A stretch of 64,000 nucleotides of DNA. Origin: Peribacillus alkalitolerans (GTDB lineage Bacteria > Bacillota > Bacilli > Bacillales > DSM-1321). The position numbers and the translations under genes were made by a program. The stretch is taken from the NCBI RefSeq assembly GCF_010882125.1, contig NZ_JAAGVZ010000011.1:62001-126000 (forward strand). Direction: 5' to 3'. Positions within the stretch are counted from its first letter, which is position 1. Each line of letters begins with the position of its first letter. This document shows, piece by piece, positions 50,969-60,114 of this stretch. Under the pieces are notes generated by a model that was given only the letters and a program-made list of their open reading frames with translations, ran no database searches and was not told the origin of the DNA.

Positions 50969-51011
50969 GGACTGAGCTAAATGTCATAAATTATGACATT
51001 TAGCTCAGTCC
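50969..51011. terminator. Perfect 43-base palindrome, bidirectional terminator
   Basis: Arms of 21 bases (GGACTGAGCTAAATGTCATAA and its exact reverse complement) surround a single A at 50990. It lies between the convergent PilZ and ZIP genes. T-rich sequence follows on the right. Confidence 0.75.
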
Positions 51012-51083
51012 CTTTCTTTGCTTTCTGATAAGTCGATACGTGCCAGCAGGATATCTGCTATTTATTAAGGTGTGTCAAAAATT

Positions 51084-51812
51084 TTATATTCCCAATAAAA
51101 GAATCATAAACAATAACCCTATGATGAAGGAGTAAGTAGAGGATCGTTCGTTTCCGTCTCCATGGCTTTCTGGAATCAATTCCTTGTAAATGATAAAAAG
51201 CATAGCACCTGCCGCAAAAGCAAGACCATAAGGTACAAGGTTTTGGACAAAGGATGTTAATGAATATCCCAATAAGGAAGTTACAATCTCAATGGCACCA
51301 GTCAAAGTGGAAATAACAAATGCTTTGAATTTATTTATTTTTTGATTGACTAAGAAAAGTGCAACTAACAAACCTTCAGGAGCATTTTGCAATCCGATGG
51401 CAAATGCAATCAAGTTCCCTGTGTCTCCTGAGGCTGAAGCATAGCTTACACCAACTGACAATCCCTCAGGAATGTTGTGAAGTGTAATGGCAGAGATGAT
51501 GAGCAGCGCTTTTGCATCAAACTCAATTCCTTGCCTAGAATGTTCCAAATCAATGTGAGGAATGTTTTTTTCCAAAACCGTCAAGGTCAATACACCGAGA
51601 AAGACCCCGACACAAAGGGGAACAAAGCCGCCAAGGGCAAGCGCCTCTGGAATGAGTCCCATCAAAGATGCTGCCATCATGATTCCTGCTGTAAATGCAA
51701 GTATCGTATCTCTCCATCTATGCGTAATCGTCCCAGAGATAAATAATATGACGGCTGCCCCTAACCCAGTAGACATGGCAGACAGGATACTGCCTACTAG
51801 TACATCTCTCAT
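51084..51812 (-). CDS. ZIP family metal transporter
   Basis: A 242-residue protein with eight helices. HNIPEGLSVGVSY (helix 4) and QNAPEGLLVALF (helix 5) hold the metal-binding histidines and glutamates; the second has Asn-Ala in place of His, a common bacterial variant. YKELIPESHG closes the pattern. It probably moves Zn2+, Mn2+ or Fe2+ into the cytoplasm. No Zur or MntR site was recognised. Confidence 0.88.
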   Translation of the reverse strand: MRDVLVGSILSAMSTGLGAAVILFISGTITHRWRDTILAFTAGIMMAASLMGLIPEALALGGFVPLCVGVFLGVLTLTVLEKNIPHIDLEHSRQGIEFDAKALLIISAITLHNIPEGLSVGVSYASASGDTGNLIAFAIGLQNAPEGLLVALFLVNQKINKFKAFVISTLTGAIEIVTSLLGYSLTSFVQNLVPYGLAFAAGAMLFIIYKELIPESHGDGNERSSTYSFIIGLLFMILLLGI

Positions 51813-52207
51813 AATCTTCTCCTTAACCTACTTAATGATTTTGATAAAAACTGTTTTCCATCTATCTTAAAAAATCATCGAATACTACTGAATATTGATT
51901 AGAGTATAATGAAGATTTTTCCTATCTTAAAGTATTTTTTCTCCTATCCTCAAGTTCTATGAATTGTAATCATTCATATCTTCACATTTCCATGTCCATG
52001 TATAACCCATATGAGCTCATCCTTTAGCCCATTAATGTGACTTGTTCCTTGAATAATTTCAAAAACATAGAAGAAATAAGTCATGCGTCTAAATTAGTTT
52101 GGATTGGAATATAAGTTAATGATAGTACATAAAATTCAAGCTAACATAATTCCTCCCTATTAATTGGTCGATAGCAACTTAATTTCCGTTAGGAGTGAGA
52201 ATTTTAC
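51813..52207. other. Intergenic region before fixABCX
   Basis: AT-rich with no coding frame or structured RNA motif that I can recognise. The promoter of the etf operon should lie here. I found no strong -35/-10 pair and no clear sigma-54 type -24/-12 box. Confidence 0.4.
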
Positions 52208-53017
52208 ATGCATATAGTGGTTTGTGTGAAACAAGTTCCCGATACGAAAATCATTAAAATCAATCCGAAAACGAACACGTTGGACCGGAGAAGTGCACCA
52301 GCTATATTGAACCCATATGATGGCCATGCGGTCCAGGAGGCTGTGAAGCTAAAAGCCATTCATGGTGGTGAGGTTTCTGTCGTTTCTATGGGCCCGCCAC
52401 AGGCAGTAGATATTATTAAGAAAAGTGTCGAGATTGGTGCGGATCAAGGATACCTCATCACGGATCGAGCCTTTGCTGGAGCCGATACACTCGCTACTAG
52501 CTATGCCTTGTCAAAAGCTCTTGAAAGAATAGCTAAGGAGAAGCCCATCGATTTAATCATTTGTGGAAAACATGCTATTGATGGTGACACAGGACAAGTG
52601 GGACCAGGTATTGCAAGAAGGTTAGATATCCCTCCAGTGACCAATGTCATTGAGGTTTGTGAGATGAATAAAGATGAAAAAACCGTCGTTATTAAAAGAA
52701 AAATATCTAATGGTTATGAGCTGATTCAATCCCAAACACCTTGTCTATTAACAGTAGAAAAAGAGATTAATGAAATTGAATATTCACCTATGCCCAATAT
52801 GATAAAAGCTGCACGCTACCAACCAGTCATATGGAGTGTAAATGACTTAGAAAACGTGGACAAACTGCAACTCGGGTTAAAAGGTTCTCCAACCATAGTA
52901 GGAAAAATGTTTTCTCCTCCAAAACTTGAGGGAGGAAAGCGAATTGAAGGAAATGCAACCAGTCAAGTGAAAAAGCTAGTGACCTTGTTATTGGAGAAGA
53001 AGGAGCTCTTTAAGTAA
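52208..53017 (+). CDS. fixA: Electron transfer flavoprotein beta subunit FixA
   Basis: A 269-residue ETF beta subunit. The opening HIVVCVKQVPDTKIIKI and LNPYDGHAVQEAVKLK, followed by VSMGPPQA and DLIICGKHAIDGDTGQVGPGIARRL, are conserved. With FixB it holds FAD, and in FixABCX complexes an additional FAD that allows electron bifurcation. GTTAGGAGTGAG precedes the ATG. First gene of a four-gene operon with spacings of 24, -17 and 2 bases. Confidence 0.93.
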   Translation: MHIVVCVKQVPDTKIIKINPKTNTLDRRSAPAILNPYDGHAVQEAVKLKAIHGGEVSVVSMGPPQAVDIIKKSVEIGADQGYLITDRAFAGADTLATSYALSKALERIAKEKPIDLIICGKHAIDGDTGQVGPGIARRLDIPPVTNVIEVCEMNKDEKTVVIKRKISNGYELIQSQTPCLLTVEKEINEIEYSPMPNMIKAARYQPVIWSVNDLENVDKLQLGLKGSPTIVGKMFSPPKLEGGKRIEGNATSQVKKLVTLLLEKKELFK

Positions 53018-53041
53018 AGTGATAGATTCGGAGGTTGAAAC

Positions 53042-54079
53042 ATGTTTAAGGATCATAGAGGGGTTTGGGTTTTTATAGAACAAAATGAAGGGGTAATAGA
53101 AGGGGTTTCCCTGGAGTTGCTTGGCGCAGGAAAAAAACTGGCTGAAAAGCTTGAAGTTCCATTGGCAGGAATACTCCTTGGCCATCAAGTATCAACATTA
53201 GCGAATGAAGTCATTTACCATGGTGCGGATAAAGTATATGTCATTGATCATCCTGTGCTCGAAACATATCGAACGGAATCGTTTATGAAAGGTGTCAATG
53301 ACTTGGCAAGAAAATATAAACCTGAAATATTCCTTTATGGGGCAACTCCTAATGGGAAGGATTTAGCAAGTGCAGTGGCTACAGATTTAAGCACTGGATT
53401 GACCGCAGATACAACGATGCTAGATGTAGAACCTTCAACTAGACTATTAGAAGCAAGTAGACCGGCCTTCGGTGGCAATATCATGGCGACGATTCTTTGT
53501 AAAAAGCATCGGCCACAAATGGCAACTGTCCGCCCAAAAGTAATGAAAGCATTGACAAGAGACAATAGAAGAAGCGGTGAAATTATTCAAGAGTCTATTG
53601 AATTATCAGAAGAAACGATGAGAACGAAAGTATTGAAGATTGTAAGGGAAGCTGCGAAAGCATCTAATCTTGCAGATGCTCATGTAATTGTGTGCGGTGG
53701 AAAAGGTATGGGAGACCCAAAAGGATTTGAATTGATCCATGAGTTGGCAGAGGTATTAGGTGCCAGTGTAGGAGGGACCCGGGATGTTGTGGAGGCTGGA
53801 TGGCTCCCTCATGAACAGCAAGTGGGCCAAACAGGAGAAACGGTAACACCAAAACTGTACTTTGCGATAGGTATTTCTGGAGCGATTCAGCATGTGGTAG
53901 GAATGAAGAATTCAGAGATGATTATCGCCATAAATAAAAATCCTGAAGCAGCTATTTTTGATGTTGCTACTTATGGCATTGTCGGTGATGCGCTAGAAAT
54001 TATTCCAATATTAATTGAAGAACTTAAACAAGAACTTCGCGCACAAGGAGGAGAAGTGAACTATGCCGGAAAAGTTTGA
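53042..54079 (+). CDS. fixB: Electron transfer flavoprotein alpha subunit FixB
   Basis: A 345-residue ETF alpha subunit. The FAD-binding C-terminal domain shows VGGTRDVVEAGWLPHEQQVGQTG, then YFAIGISGAIQHVVGM and AINKNPEAAIFDVATYGIVGDALEIIP. The N-terminal domain is of normal size. Together with FixA it passes electrons to FixC. TTCGGAGG precedes the ATG. The end overlaps fixC by 17 bases. Confidence 0.94.
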   Translation: MFKDHRGVWVFIEQNEGVIEGVSLELLGAGKKLAEKLEVPLAGILLGHQVSTLANEVIYHGADKVYVIDHPVLETYRTESFMKGVNDLARKYKPEIFLYGATPNGKDLASAVATDLSTGLTADTTMLDVEPSTRLLEASRPAFGGNIMATILCKKHRPQMATVRPKVMKALTRDNRRSGEIIQESIELSEETMRTKVLKIVREAAKASNLADAHVIVCGGKGMGDPKGFELIHELAEVLGASVGGTRDVVEAGWLPHEQQVGQTGETVTPKLYFAIGISGAIQHVVGMKNSEMIIAINKNPEAAIFDVATYGIVGDALEIIPILIEELKQELRAQGGEVNYAGKV

Positions 54080-55358
54080 TGTCATTGTCGTAGGAGCTGG
54101 GCCAGCAGGAACCTCCTGTGCTTATACATGTGCGAAAGCTGGATTAAAGGTCATGCAAATCGAACGTGGGGAATATCCTGGTAGCAAGAACGTGATGGGG
54201 GGTGTTCTTTACCGAAAACAAATGGAAGAAATCATTCCTGAGTTCTGGAAGGATGCACCACTCGAGCGACCGGTAATAGAACAACGTTTTTGGATGATGG
54301 ACCAAGAATCGGTTGTGACATTTGGTTACAAAGATTTGGAGTGGGGTAAAGAGCCCTATAACAATTTCACAGTATTAAGGGCAAAATTTGATCAGTGGTT
54401 TGCATCAAAAGGTGTGGAGGCAGGAGTACTCCTTATCAATGAAACTGTTGTCAATGAATGCCTTGTCGAAAATGGAAAGGTGGTGGGAGTAAAAACAGAT
54501 CGACCAAATGGAGAGGTTTACGCAGATGTAGTCGTTTTAGCAGACGGAGTCAATTCATTATTAGGCAAACAACTGGGCTTCCATAAAGAATTCCGTCCTG
54601 ATGAAGTGGCATTAACGGTAATGGAAGTCATTAATTTGCCAAAGGAAAAAATTAATGATCGTTTTAATTTAGCAGATGACCAAGGCTGCACGATTGAAAT
54701 TTTTGGTGATTCTACAAAAGGGAATCTTGGTACGGCATTTATTTATACGAACAAAGACAGCATCAATATTGGTGTAGGTACAACCCTATCCAGTATGATC
54801 AAGGCTAGAATCAAGCCATACGATTTACTCGATTATTTAAAAACTCACCCAATGGTTAAACCTCTCATTGATGGCGGTGAACCAGCTGAATACTTAGCCC
54901 ATCTTATTCCCGAAGGGGGCTATTATTCCGTACCTAAGGTAGTGGGTAATGGTGTGGTAGTGGTTGGGGATGCTGCCCAGTTAGTGAACGCGATACATCG
55001 TGAAGGTTCGAACATGGCGATGGCATCCGGGAAATTGGCAGCAGAAGCCATAGTTGCTGCTAAAGAAAAAGGCGATTATAGTGAAGCTACTTTAAGTAAA
55101 TATAAAAATGATTTATATGAAAGTTTCATTATCAAAGATTTAAAGAAATATAAAGACGCCACTCATACATTTGAAAACAATCCTGCTTATTTTAAAGACT
55201 ATATCCCAATGATGAATCGAGCCATGAATAAATTCTTCTCCGTCGATGGTACACCGAAAAAAGACAAACAAAAGGAAATCATTCGTTCTGTCACAGAAGA
55301 GAGAGGAACATTAAGCGTCTTAAAAGATGTCTATAAAGCTTGGAAGGCGGTGAAATAA
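54063..55358 (+). CDS. fixC: ETF-quinone oxidoreductase-like flavoprotein FixC
   Basis: A 431-residue flavoprotein. VVGAGPAGTSCAYTCAKAG (9-27) binds FAD. GSKNVMGGVLY and VVVGDAAQLVNAIHREGSNMAMASG are FixC hallmarks. It accepts electrons from FixAB and delivers them to quinone. It overlaps fixB by 17 bases, with GGAGGAGAAGTG as ribosome binding site inside fixB. No large membrane segment is present, as expected for a peripheral protein. Confidence 0.93.
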   Translation: MPEKFDVIVVGAGPAGTSCAYTCAKAGLKVMQIERGEYPGSKNVMGGVLYRKQMEEIIPEFWKDAPLERPVIEQRFWMMDQESVVTFGYKDLEWGKEPYNNFTVLRAKFDQWFASKGVEAGVLLINETVVNECLVENGKVVGVKTDRPNGEVYADVVVLADGVNSLLGKQLGFHKEFRPDEVALTVMEVINLPKEKINDRFNLADDQGCTIEIFGDSTKGNLGTAFIYTNKDSINIGVGTTLSSMIKARIKPYDLLDYLKTHPMVKPLIDGGEPAEYLAHLIPEGGYYSVPKVVGNGVVVVGDAAQLVNAIHREGSNMAMASGKLAAEAIVAAKEKGDYSEATLSKYKNDLYESFIIKDLKKYKDATHTFENNPAYFKDYIPMMNRAMNKFFSVDGTPKKDKQKEIIRSVTEERGTLSVLKDVYKAWKAVK

Positions 55359-55360
55359 TA

Positions 55361-55639
55361 TTGTCATCGATTGAAGAAAAACAATATTTAGTCCGATTCA
55401 AAGCGGGTAAGAAATCACACTTAACAGTTATGAGCCATGATATTTGTATGACTCAATGTCCGGATAAATTGTGTACCATTTTTTGTCCAGCTGAGGTTTA
55501 TAAGTGGGAAGACATTCGAATGCATGTAGGTTATGAAGGTTGTCATGAATGCGGAAGCTGCCGTATTGGGTGCCCTTATGAAAACATTCATTGGGAATAT
55601 CCAGAAGGTGGGAAAGGGATAATTTTTAGATTGGCATAA
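55361..55639 (+). CDS. fixX: Ferredoxin-like protein FixX
   Basis: A 92-residue ferredoxin-like protein. The cysteines in CMTQCPDKLCTIFCPAEVY and CHECGSCRIGCPYENI form the FixX cluster-binding pattern. The likely start is TTG at 55361, 10 bases after GGCGGTG and 2 bases after the fixC stop. A longer TTG frame begins inside fixC. It is the electron exit or entry point of the FixABCX complex and ends the operon before a terminator. Confidence 0.88.
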   Translation: MSSIEEKQYLVRFKAGKKSHLTVMSHDICMTQCPDKLCTIFCPAEVYKWEDIRMHVGYEGCHECGSCRIGCPYENIHWEYPEGGKGIIFRLA

Positions 55640-55648
55640 TTGTGGTGG

Positions 55649-55677
55649 AAAGCTGTCAATTGGCAGCTTTTTTTTTG
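55649..55677 (+). terminator. Terminator of fixABCX
   Basis: AAAGCTGTC pairs with GGCAGCTTT around AATT, then TTTTTTG. Confidence 0.85.
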
Positions 55678-55697
55678 TTCTCTTAATATAATTATGT

Positions 55698-55924
55698 AAA
55701 AGTTCATTTTTGATTTGTTACTATATTGATTGGAGCGGAAGGAACGAGACTCCTCGAAAATTGATTCGCAATTCCCTTCGTGTGGTGTTTATTCGAGGAT
55801 GTTGATTCAATGTCCTGCGGGAAAAGCGGGAACCCACTGGCGTGCCATGCGTCAAGGAGGCTCCTTAACCGCCCGCTGAAAGCGAGTGCCTGGAACTGCA
55901 ATCAACAGGATAGTTTTAACAAAG
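55698..55924 (+). repeat. Interspersed repeat family A, long copy
   Basis: It starts in AAAGTTCATTTTTGATTTG, which matches the upstream flank of the copy at 57875, then ATTGATTGGAGCGGAAGG. The core GTCCTGCGGGAAAAGCGGGA and the closing GCAATCAACAGGATAGTTT are shared with the other copies. It also has the inner CTCGAAAATTGATTCG ... ATTCGAGGA module. The coding frames drawn across it are shadows. Confidence 0.82.
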
Positions 55925-56015
55925 ACATTCATGCTATTAAAAATCTCCACCATGGCACATGAAAATACATGGTGGTGCTTTATTTTAGAAGTGTTTTTAG
56001 GCAAAGACATAAAAA

Positions 56016-56297
56016 ATGAATCAAAACCAGCATTTGAATGAACTTTTAGATCCATTTATTACTCCAATAAACAATTTAATCTTCATTTTAGAATCCAATT
56101 TAAATGAATCGGAGAAGTTACTAATTTTCGCTAAAAATGAAAAAAACCACTTCATAAATAAGAGGTTTACGGGTAAAGCATTATGTAGGTTATTTCACAT
56201 ACTGTGGCAAAAAGAGAGAAATGAAGCCCATTTTCTCTTTATATTGGTTTTAACTGATTTTTTGGTGGAAATAGGATTGAATCAATGTATCAGTTAG
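56016..56297 (+). CDS. Hypothetical protein, weak support
   Basis: A 93-codon frame starting MNQNQHLNELLDPFITPINN, with a helical middle and a hydrophobic end (AHFLFILVLTDFLVEIGL). No ribosome binding site is visible before the ATG. The last 48 bases overlap the convergent gene that ends at 56250. Composition is protein-like, but expression is doubtful. I recognise no family. Confidence 0.35.
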   Translation: MNQNQHLNELLDPFITPINNLIFILESNLNESEKLLIFAKNEKNHFINKRFTGKALCRLFHILWQKERNEAHFLFILVLTDFLVEIGLNQCIS

Positions 56298-56594
56298 AGC
56301 AGTCCTTTCAATCGATTTCGCTAAATCAACTGCAGCATCAAATTTATGATGATAGGCTGATGTGTAATACGGTTTTGCGTACTCAAATTTCCCGGACTGA
56401 TTAGAAGGATACACGACAACTTTCCATAAATAATATTCACTATCTATAGATTCAGGTCCACCTTCCAGCGCTACTAACCAGTGGGTAGCGAATAGTTCAT
56501 CTGTAGTTAAATCTACCAATTTCTTACTATCTTCAAAACCAATCGGAATGATACATCTTTGAAAAAAATCACGGTAATTGGCAAAGGCAACCAT
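56250..56594 (-). CDS. Hypothetical protein, 114 residues
   Basis: ATG follows GGGGAG by about 6 bases. The protein has alternating strands and helices (FQRCIIPIGFEDSKKLVDLT, EGGPESIDSEYYLWKVVVYPS, a closing HKFDAAVDLAKSIERTALTDTLI), is soluble and has ordinary composition. I do not recognise the family. It lies next to a broken kinase gene on the same strand and overlaps a doubtful ORF at its 3' end. Confidence 0.6.
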   Translation of the reverse strand: MVAFANYRDFFQRCIIPIGFEDSKKLVDLTTDELFATHWLVALEGGPESIDSEYYLWKVVVYPSNQSGKFEYAKPYYTSAYHHKFDAAVDLAKSIERTALTDTLIQSYFHQKIS

Positions 56595-56703
56595 ACAATC
56601 TCCCCTTCCCAGTAGAAATATTCTGTTCCTTTAATATATGCTGTCGAGAAGGAAAGAAGACTGTTTTTAAGAATAATTTTTAGAATTTTTAAAAAATATA
56701 CTA

Positions 56704-57334
56704 TTAAACTATAAAAGGTAAGTAGATTTGTAAGGTTGTACCTGCATCTTTTTCATTATAGACTTCAATTTTGCCATTGAATTGTTCAATCATTTTTTGA
56801 CATATAAATAAGCCTAAGCCAGTACCGTCTTTTTTGGAGGTGAAAAATGGTTCGAAGATTCGTTTTAAAGTGAATTCATCCATTCCGATCCCTTGATCAC
56901 TAATTTGTATCACGATGAATTCATCTTTAGGGAACATTTGAATTTCTCCTTTGTCTCCGGCACTTGAGGCTTGGAAAGCATTTTTGACAATATTCAATAC
57001 GACTTGTTTTACTTGATCCTTATATTTTTCACTTAAAAGTTGGATAAGACCTTTTACACCTGTCAGTGGGTTTTTGATTTCGTGTGTTGCCGAGGCTGCT
57101 AGTGTTCCAACAGTCTCAAGTTTTTGTCTTTCGTACTGGTCCCTTTGTTGCACGGTTTCTTTCTTCAATAGATAATACTTTAGGCTTAAATATATTACAT
57201 GTAAAATGATCAAAGCCAAAAAATAGAATAAGCAAGATGAGTATCATTGTTGTAATCCAAATAGTTAAATGCGAGAATTGGCCATTTTTGACAATCCGGT
57301 TGATACGGGTACTATTGACTTCAAAATAGGGATT
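56704..57334 (-). pseudogene. Broken sensor histidine kinase
   Basis: The open part (TTG at 57219) has a membrane helix (ALIILHVIYLSLKYYLL), the H box THEIKNPLTGVKGLIQLL and HATPase motifs DQGIGMDE and GTGLGLFICQ. Three faults are visible. First, a frameshift at the A6 tract 57218-57223: upstream, in another frame, the minus strand reads NSTRINRIVKNGQFSHLTIW then ITTMILILLILF, and removing one base joins both halves into one helix. Second, after SEKYKD the protein jumps to QVKQVVLNIVKNAF, missing about 80 residues of HisKA and the ATPase entry. Third, the frame is stopped upstream by TAG at 57337-57335. KinB/KinE-type ancestry is likely. Confidence 0.8.
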
Positions 57335-57391
57335 CTATATACTAATTTTGAATTCGAGATATTATTTATGGATGAGTTAGGCGGTGTAGAC

Positions 57392-57826
57392 ATGAGCAAA
57401 GAATCCATTGAACAATCTTTAAAACTGTTTATCGTTTTGTCGAGAGCTCATCGATCTATTAATGATCACGTGAATACATTCATCGCTGCAAATGGATTAA
57501 ATCCAACTGAATTTGCTGTTTTGGAGCTCTTGTACCATAAAGGCCCGCAGCCTCTGCAACAAATTGGTGGAAAAATCCTCTTAGCAAGCGGTAGCATCAC
57601 ATATGTTGTGGATAAACTAGAACAAAAAGAATACTTGGTCAGAGAAGCATGCAAAAAAGATCGAAGAGTGACATATGCTACGATTACTGAAAAGGGGAAA
57701 GAATTCATCGAAAGAATTTTCCCAGAGCATGAAAAACAAATTGATCAAGTCATGAATGTATTGACAGATGCAGAAAAGGCTACAGCCATAACCATGTTAA
57801 AAAAGCTGGGGTTAAGTTTACAGTAG
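57392..57826 (+). CDS. MarR family transcriptional regulator
   Basis: A 144-residue winged-helix regulator. The recognition region is FAVLELLYHKGPQPLQQIGGKILLASGSITYVVDKLEQKEYLVRE (about 45-90), followed by the wing DRRVTYATITEKGKEF. This pattern resembles the YusO/MhqR/OhrR branch. No cysteine is near the N terminus, so an OhrR-like thiol switch is unlikely. GGCGGTG lies 7 bases before the ATG at 57392; the longer frame (57269) crosses into the pseudogene. A terminator follows. The target is unknown. Confidence 0.85.
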   Translation: MSKESIEQSLKLFIVLSRAHRSINDHVNTFIAANGLNPTEFAVLELLYHKGPQPLQQIGGKILLASGSITYVVDKLEQKEYLVREACKKDRRVTYATITEKGKEFIERIFPEHEKQIDQVMNVLTDAEKATAITMLKKLGLSLQ

Positions 57827-57832
57827 TAGTGA

Positions 57833-57866
57833 AAATACGAAGCCAAATTGGTTTCGTATTTTTTTT
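57833..57866 (+). terminator. Terminator of marR
   Basis: AATACGAA-CCAAAT pairs with GG-TTCGTATT, followed by eight T. Confidence 0.85.
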
Positions 57867-57874
57867 GGCTAGGT

Positions 57875-58103
57875 TAAAGCTCATTGTTGATTTGGGACTA
57901 TGTCGATTGGAGAGCAAGGCTCGAGACTCTTCGAAAATGCATTCGCCTTTCCTGCGTGCGTTGTTTATTCCAGAAAGCTGTTTCCATGTCCTACTGGAAA
58001 AGTGGGTCAAGGGAGACCCCACAATGGCGCGAGTGCGCTTAAGGAGGCTCCCGAACCACCCATGGGAAGCGAGTGCCCCTCGCTACAATCAACAGGGTAG
58101 TTT
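57875..58103 (+). repeat. Interspersed repeat family A, long diverged copy
   Basis: TAAAGCTCATTGTTGATTTG at the left matches the flank of the copy at 55698. The body has CGATTGGAGAGCAAGG, TTCGAAAATGCATTCGC, TGTCCTACTGGAAAAGTGGG and GAGACCCCACAATGGCG, and ends in CAATCAACAGGGTAGTTTA. It is more diverged than the others but collinear. Confidence 0.8.
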
Positions 58104-58209
58104 AGCTGAACCTATTCTTTAAATTTTTCAAAATTTTTCTAGTTCAAAAAAGGATAATCAGTCGATTTTGTAGTATATATAAAGGGAATACATAGAAGGA
58201 AGTGATAGG

Positions 58210-59904
58210 ATGAAATTCCAAGATTTTGAGTATAGAAGATTAGACGTCGATTCAATTAAAGAAAAGTTCAATTCTTCTCTAGAGCGTTTTAAAAGGGCTG
58301 AGACATTTGAGGCTCAAAATGCAGTGATGGAAGAAATCAACGAAATACGTAACGAAATTGGGACCATGTTCAATCTTTGCTACATTCGTTATTCTATTAA
58401 TACTGAAGATGAGTTCTACAAACAAGAACAAGAGTATATGGATGAAATCCAACCGCTTATGGATGATTTGATTACTGAATATTATAAAGTTCTTGTAGAT
58501 TCGAAGTTCCGTGCTGAATTAGAGCAGAAATGGGGAAATCAGTTATTTGATTTGGCTGATGCCCAGTTGAAGTCATTCAGCCCTGAAATCATTCCACTTA
58601 TGCAGAAAGAAAACAAGTTAAAAACGGAATATTCTAAGCTGATCGCTTCTGCGAAGATTCAGTTTGATGGTGAAGAGAAGACATTGGCACAGCTTGATCC
58701 TTATACAGAATCAATTGATCGTGAAGTCAGAAAGTCTGCTACTGAAACTAAGTTCCAATACTTTAAAGACCATGAGGGTGCGCTGGACCGAATTTATGAT
58801 GAGTTAGTAAAAGTTCGTACTGAAATGGCTCAAAAGCTTGGTTATAAAGACTTTACTGAGCTTGGCTATCATCGTATGCAACGAACAGATTACAATGCAG
58901 AAATGGTTGCGAATTTCCGTAACCAGATTCAAGAGTATATCGTACCAATTGTTTCCAAGCTTAAAGCAAGACAAAAAGAAAGAATCGGTGTGGATGAGTT
59001 AAAATTCCACGATATCGGGTTCAAATTCAAGACTGGGAATGCGAAACCAAAAGGGGAGCCTGCTTGGATCATTGAAAACGGTAAGAAAATGTACGATGAA
59101 CTGTCTAAAGAGACTAGCGAATTCTTCCGTTACATGATCGATACGGATTTGATGGATCTAGTGGCTAAAAAAGGGAAGGAAAGCGGAGGTTATTGCACCT
59201 ATATCAATAACTACAATGCGCCTTTCATCTTCTCTAACTTTAATGGAACATCTGGTGATATTGATGTTCTAACGCACGAAGCAGGTCATGCATTCCAAGT
59301 GTACTGCAGCCGTGACATAGAAGTGGCGGATTATGTATGGTCCACATCCGACGCTGCGGAAATCCATTCAATGAGTATGGAGTTCTTCACGTGGCCTTGG
59401 ATGGAATTATTTTTTGAAGAAGACACTGACAAGTATAAGTTTTCACACTTAGGTAGTGCGTTAACGTTCCTTCCATACGGAACTGCGGTGGATGAATTCC
59501 AACATGTGGTTTATGCAAAACCAGAAATGACTCCAGCTGAACGAAAGCAGGCATGGAAGGAAATAGAGAAAAAATATCTACCTGAGTGGGATTATGACGG
59601 CATCCCATTCCTAGAAGAAGGCGGATATTGGCAACGTCAAGGACATATCTACAGTACACCATTCTACTATATTGATTATGTCCTAGCTCAAATCTGTGCC
59701 TTACAATTCTGGAAGCGCTCAAGGGAAGAAAAAGAAAAAGCATGGGACGACTACGTTCACCTTTGCAAACAGGGTGGAAGCAAGTCATTCCTTGGACTGG
59801 TTGAGGAAGCTAATCTAGTTTCACCATTCAAGGATGGATGTGTTCAATCTGTTGTAGGGGAAATTGAAGCATGGTTGGATTCAGTAGACGATAAAGCATT
59901 ATAA
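58210..59904 (+). CDS. M3 family oligoendopeptidase
   Basis: A 564-residue zinc metallopeptidase of the PepF/thimet type. HEAGH (356-360) is the HExxH-type zinc site and the third ligand is in SMSMEFFTWPWMELFF. The all-helical N-terminal part is of usual length. The segment SGGYCTYINNYNAPFIFSNFNGT precedes the active site as in M3 members. It cleaves short peptides in the cytoplasm; no signal peptide is present. GGAAGTGATAGG precedes the ATG. The gene is single, with a terminator. Confidence 0.93.
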   Translation: MKFQDFEYRRLDVDSIKEKFNSSLERFKRAETFEAQNAVMEEINEIRNEIGTMFNLCYIRYSINTEDEFYKQEQEYMDEIQPLMDDLITEYYKVLVDSKFRAELEQKWGNQLFDLADAQLKSFSPEIIPLMQKENKLKTEYSKLIASAKIQFDGEEKTLAQLDPYTESIDREVRKSATETKFQYFKDHEGALDRIYDELVKVRTEMAQKLGYKDFTELGYHRMQRTDYNAEMVANFRNQIQEYIVPIVSKLKARQKERIGVDELKFHDIGFKFKTGNAKPKGEPAWIIENGKKMYDELSKETSEFFRYMIDTDLMDLVAKKGKESGGYCTYINNYNAPFIFSNFNGTSGDIDVLTHEAGHAFQVYCSRDIEVADYVWSTSDAAEIHSMSMEFFTWPWMELFFEEDTDKYKFSHLGSALTFLPYGTAVDEFQHVVYAKPEMTPAERKQAWKEIEKKYLPEWDYDGIPFLEEGGYWQRQGHIYSTPFYYIDYVLAQICALQFWKRSREEKEKAWDDYVHLCKQGGSKSFLGLVEEANLVSPFKDGCVQSVVGEIEAWLDSVDDKAL

Positions 59905-59916
59905 GATAATAGAAAT

Positions 59917-59954
59917 GAGGTGCACAGGCCAATAGAGCTTGTGCACCTTTTTTG
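59917..59954 (+). terminator. Terminator of M3 peptidase gene
   Basis: GAGGTGCACA pairs with TGTGCACCTT around a 13-base loop, then TTTTT. Confidence 0.85.
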
Positions 59955-60076
59955 CTTAAATTGGGATTTGATAAAAAAGCTGCTAGTTTGATAAAAAGTG
60001 GGGATAATTTGGTAATATATCGAAATATATGATAAAAAACCCCTGTTAAATGATAATAAATCTTTCTTTACATAAG

Positions 60077-60109
60077 AAATGGGCAACCCCTTTTAATGGT
60101 TTGCCCATT
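60077..60109 (-). terminator. Terminator of RND pump gene
   Basis: AATGGGCAA-CC pairs with GG-TTGCCCATT around a short AT loop directly after the minus-strand stop. Confidence 0.75.
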
Positions 60110-60114
60110 AATAA

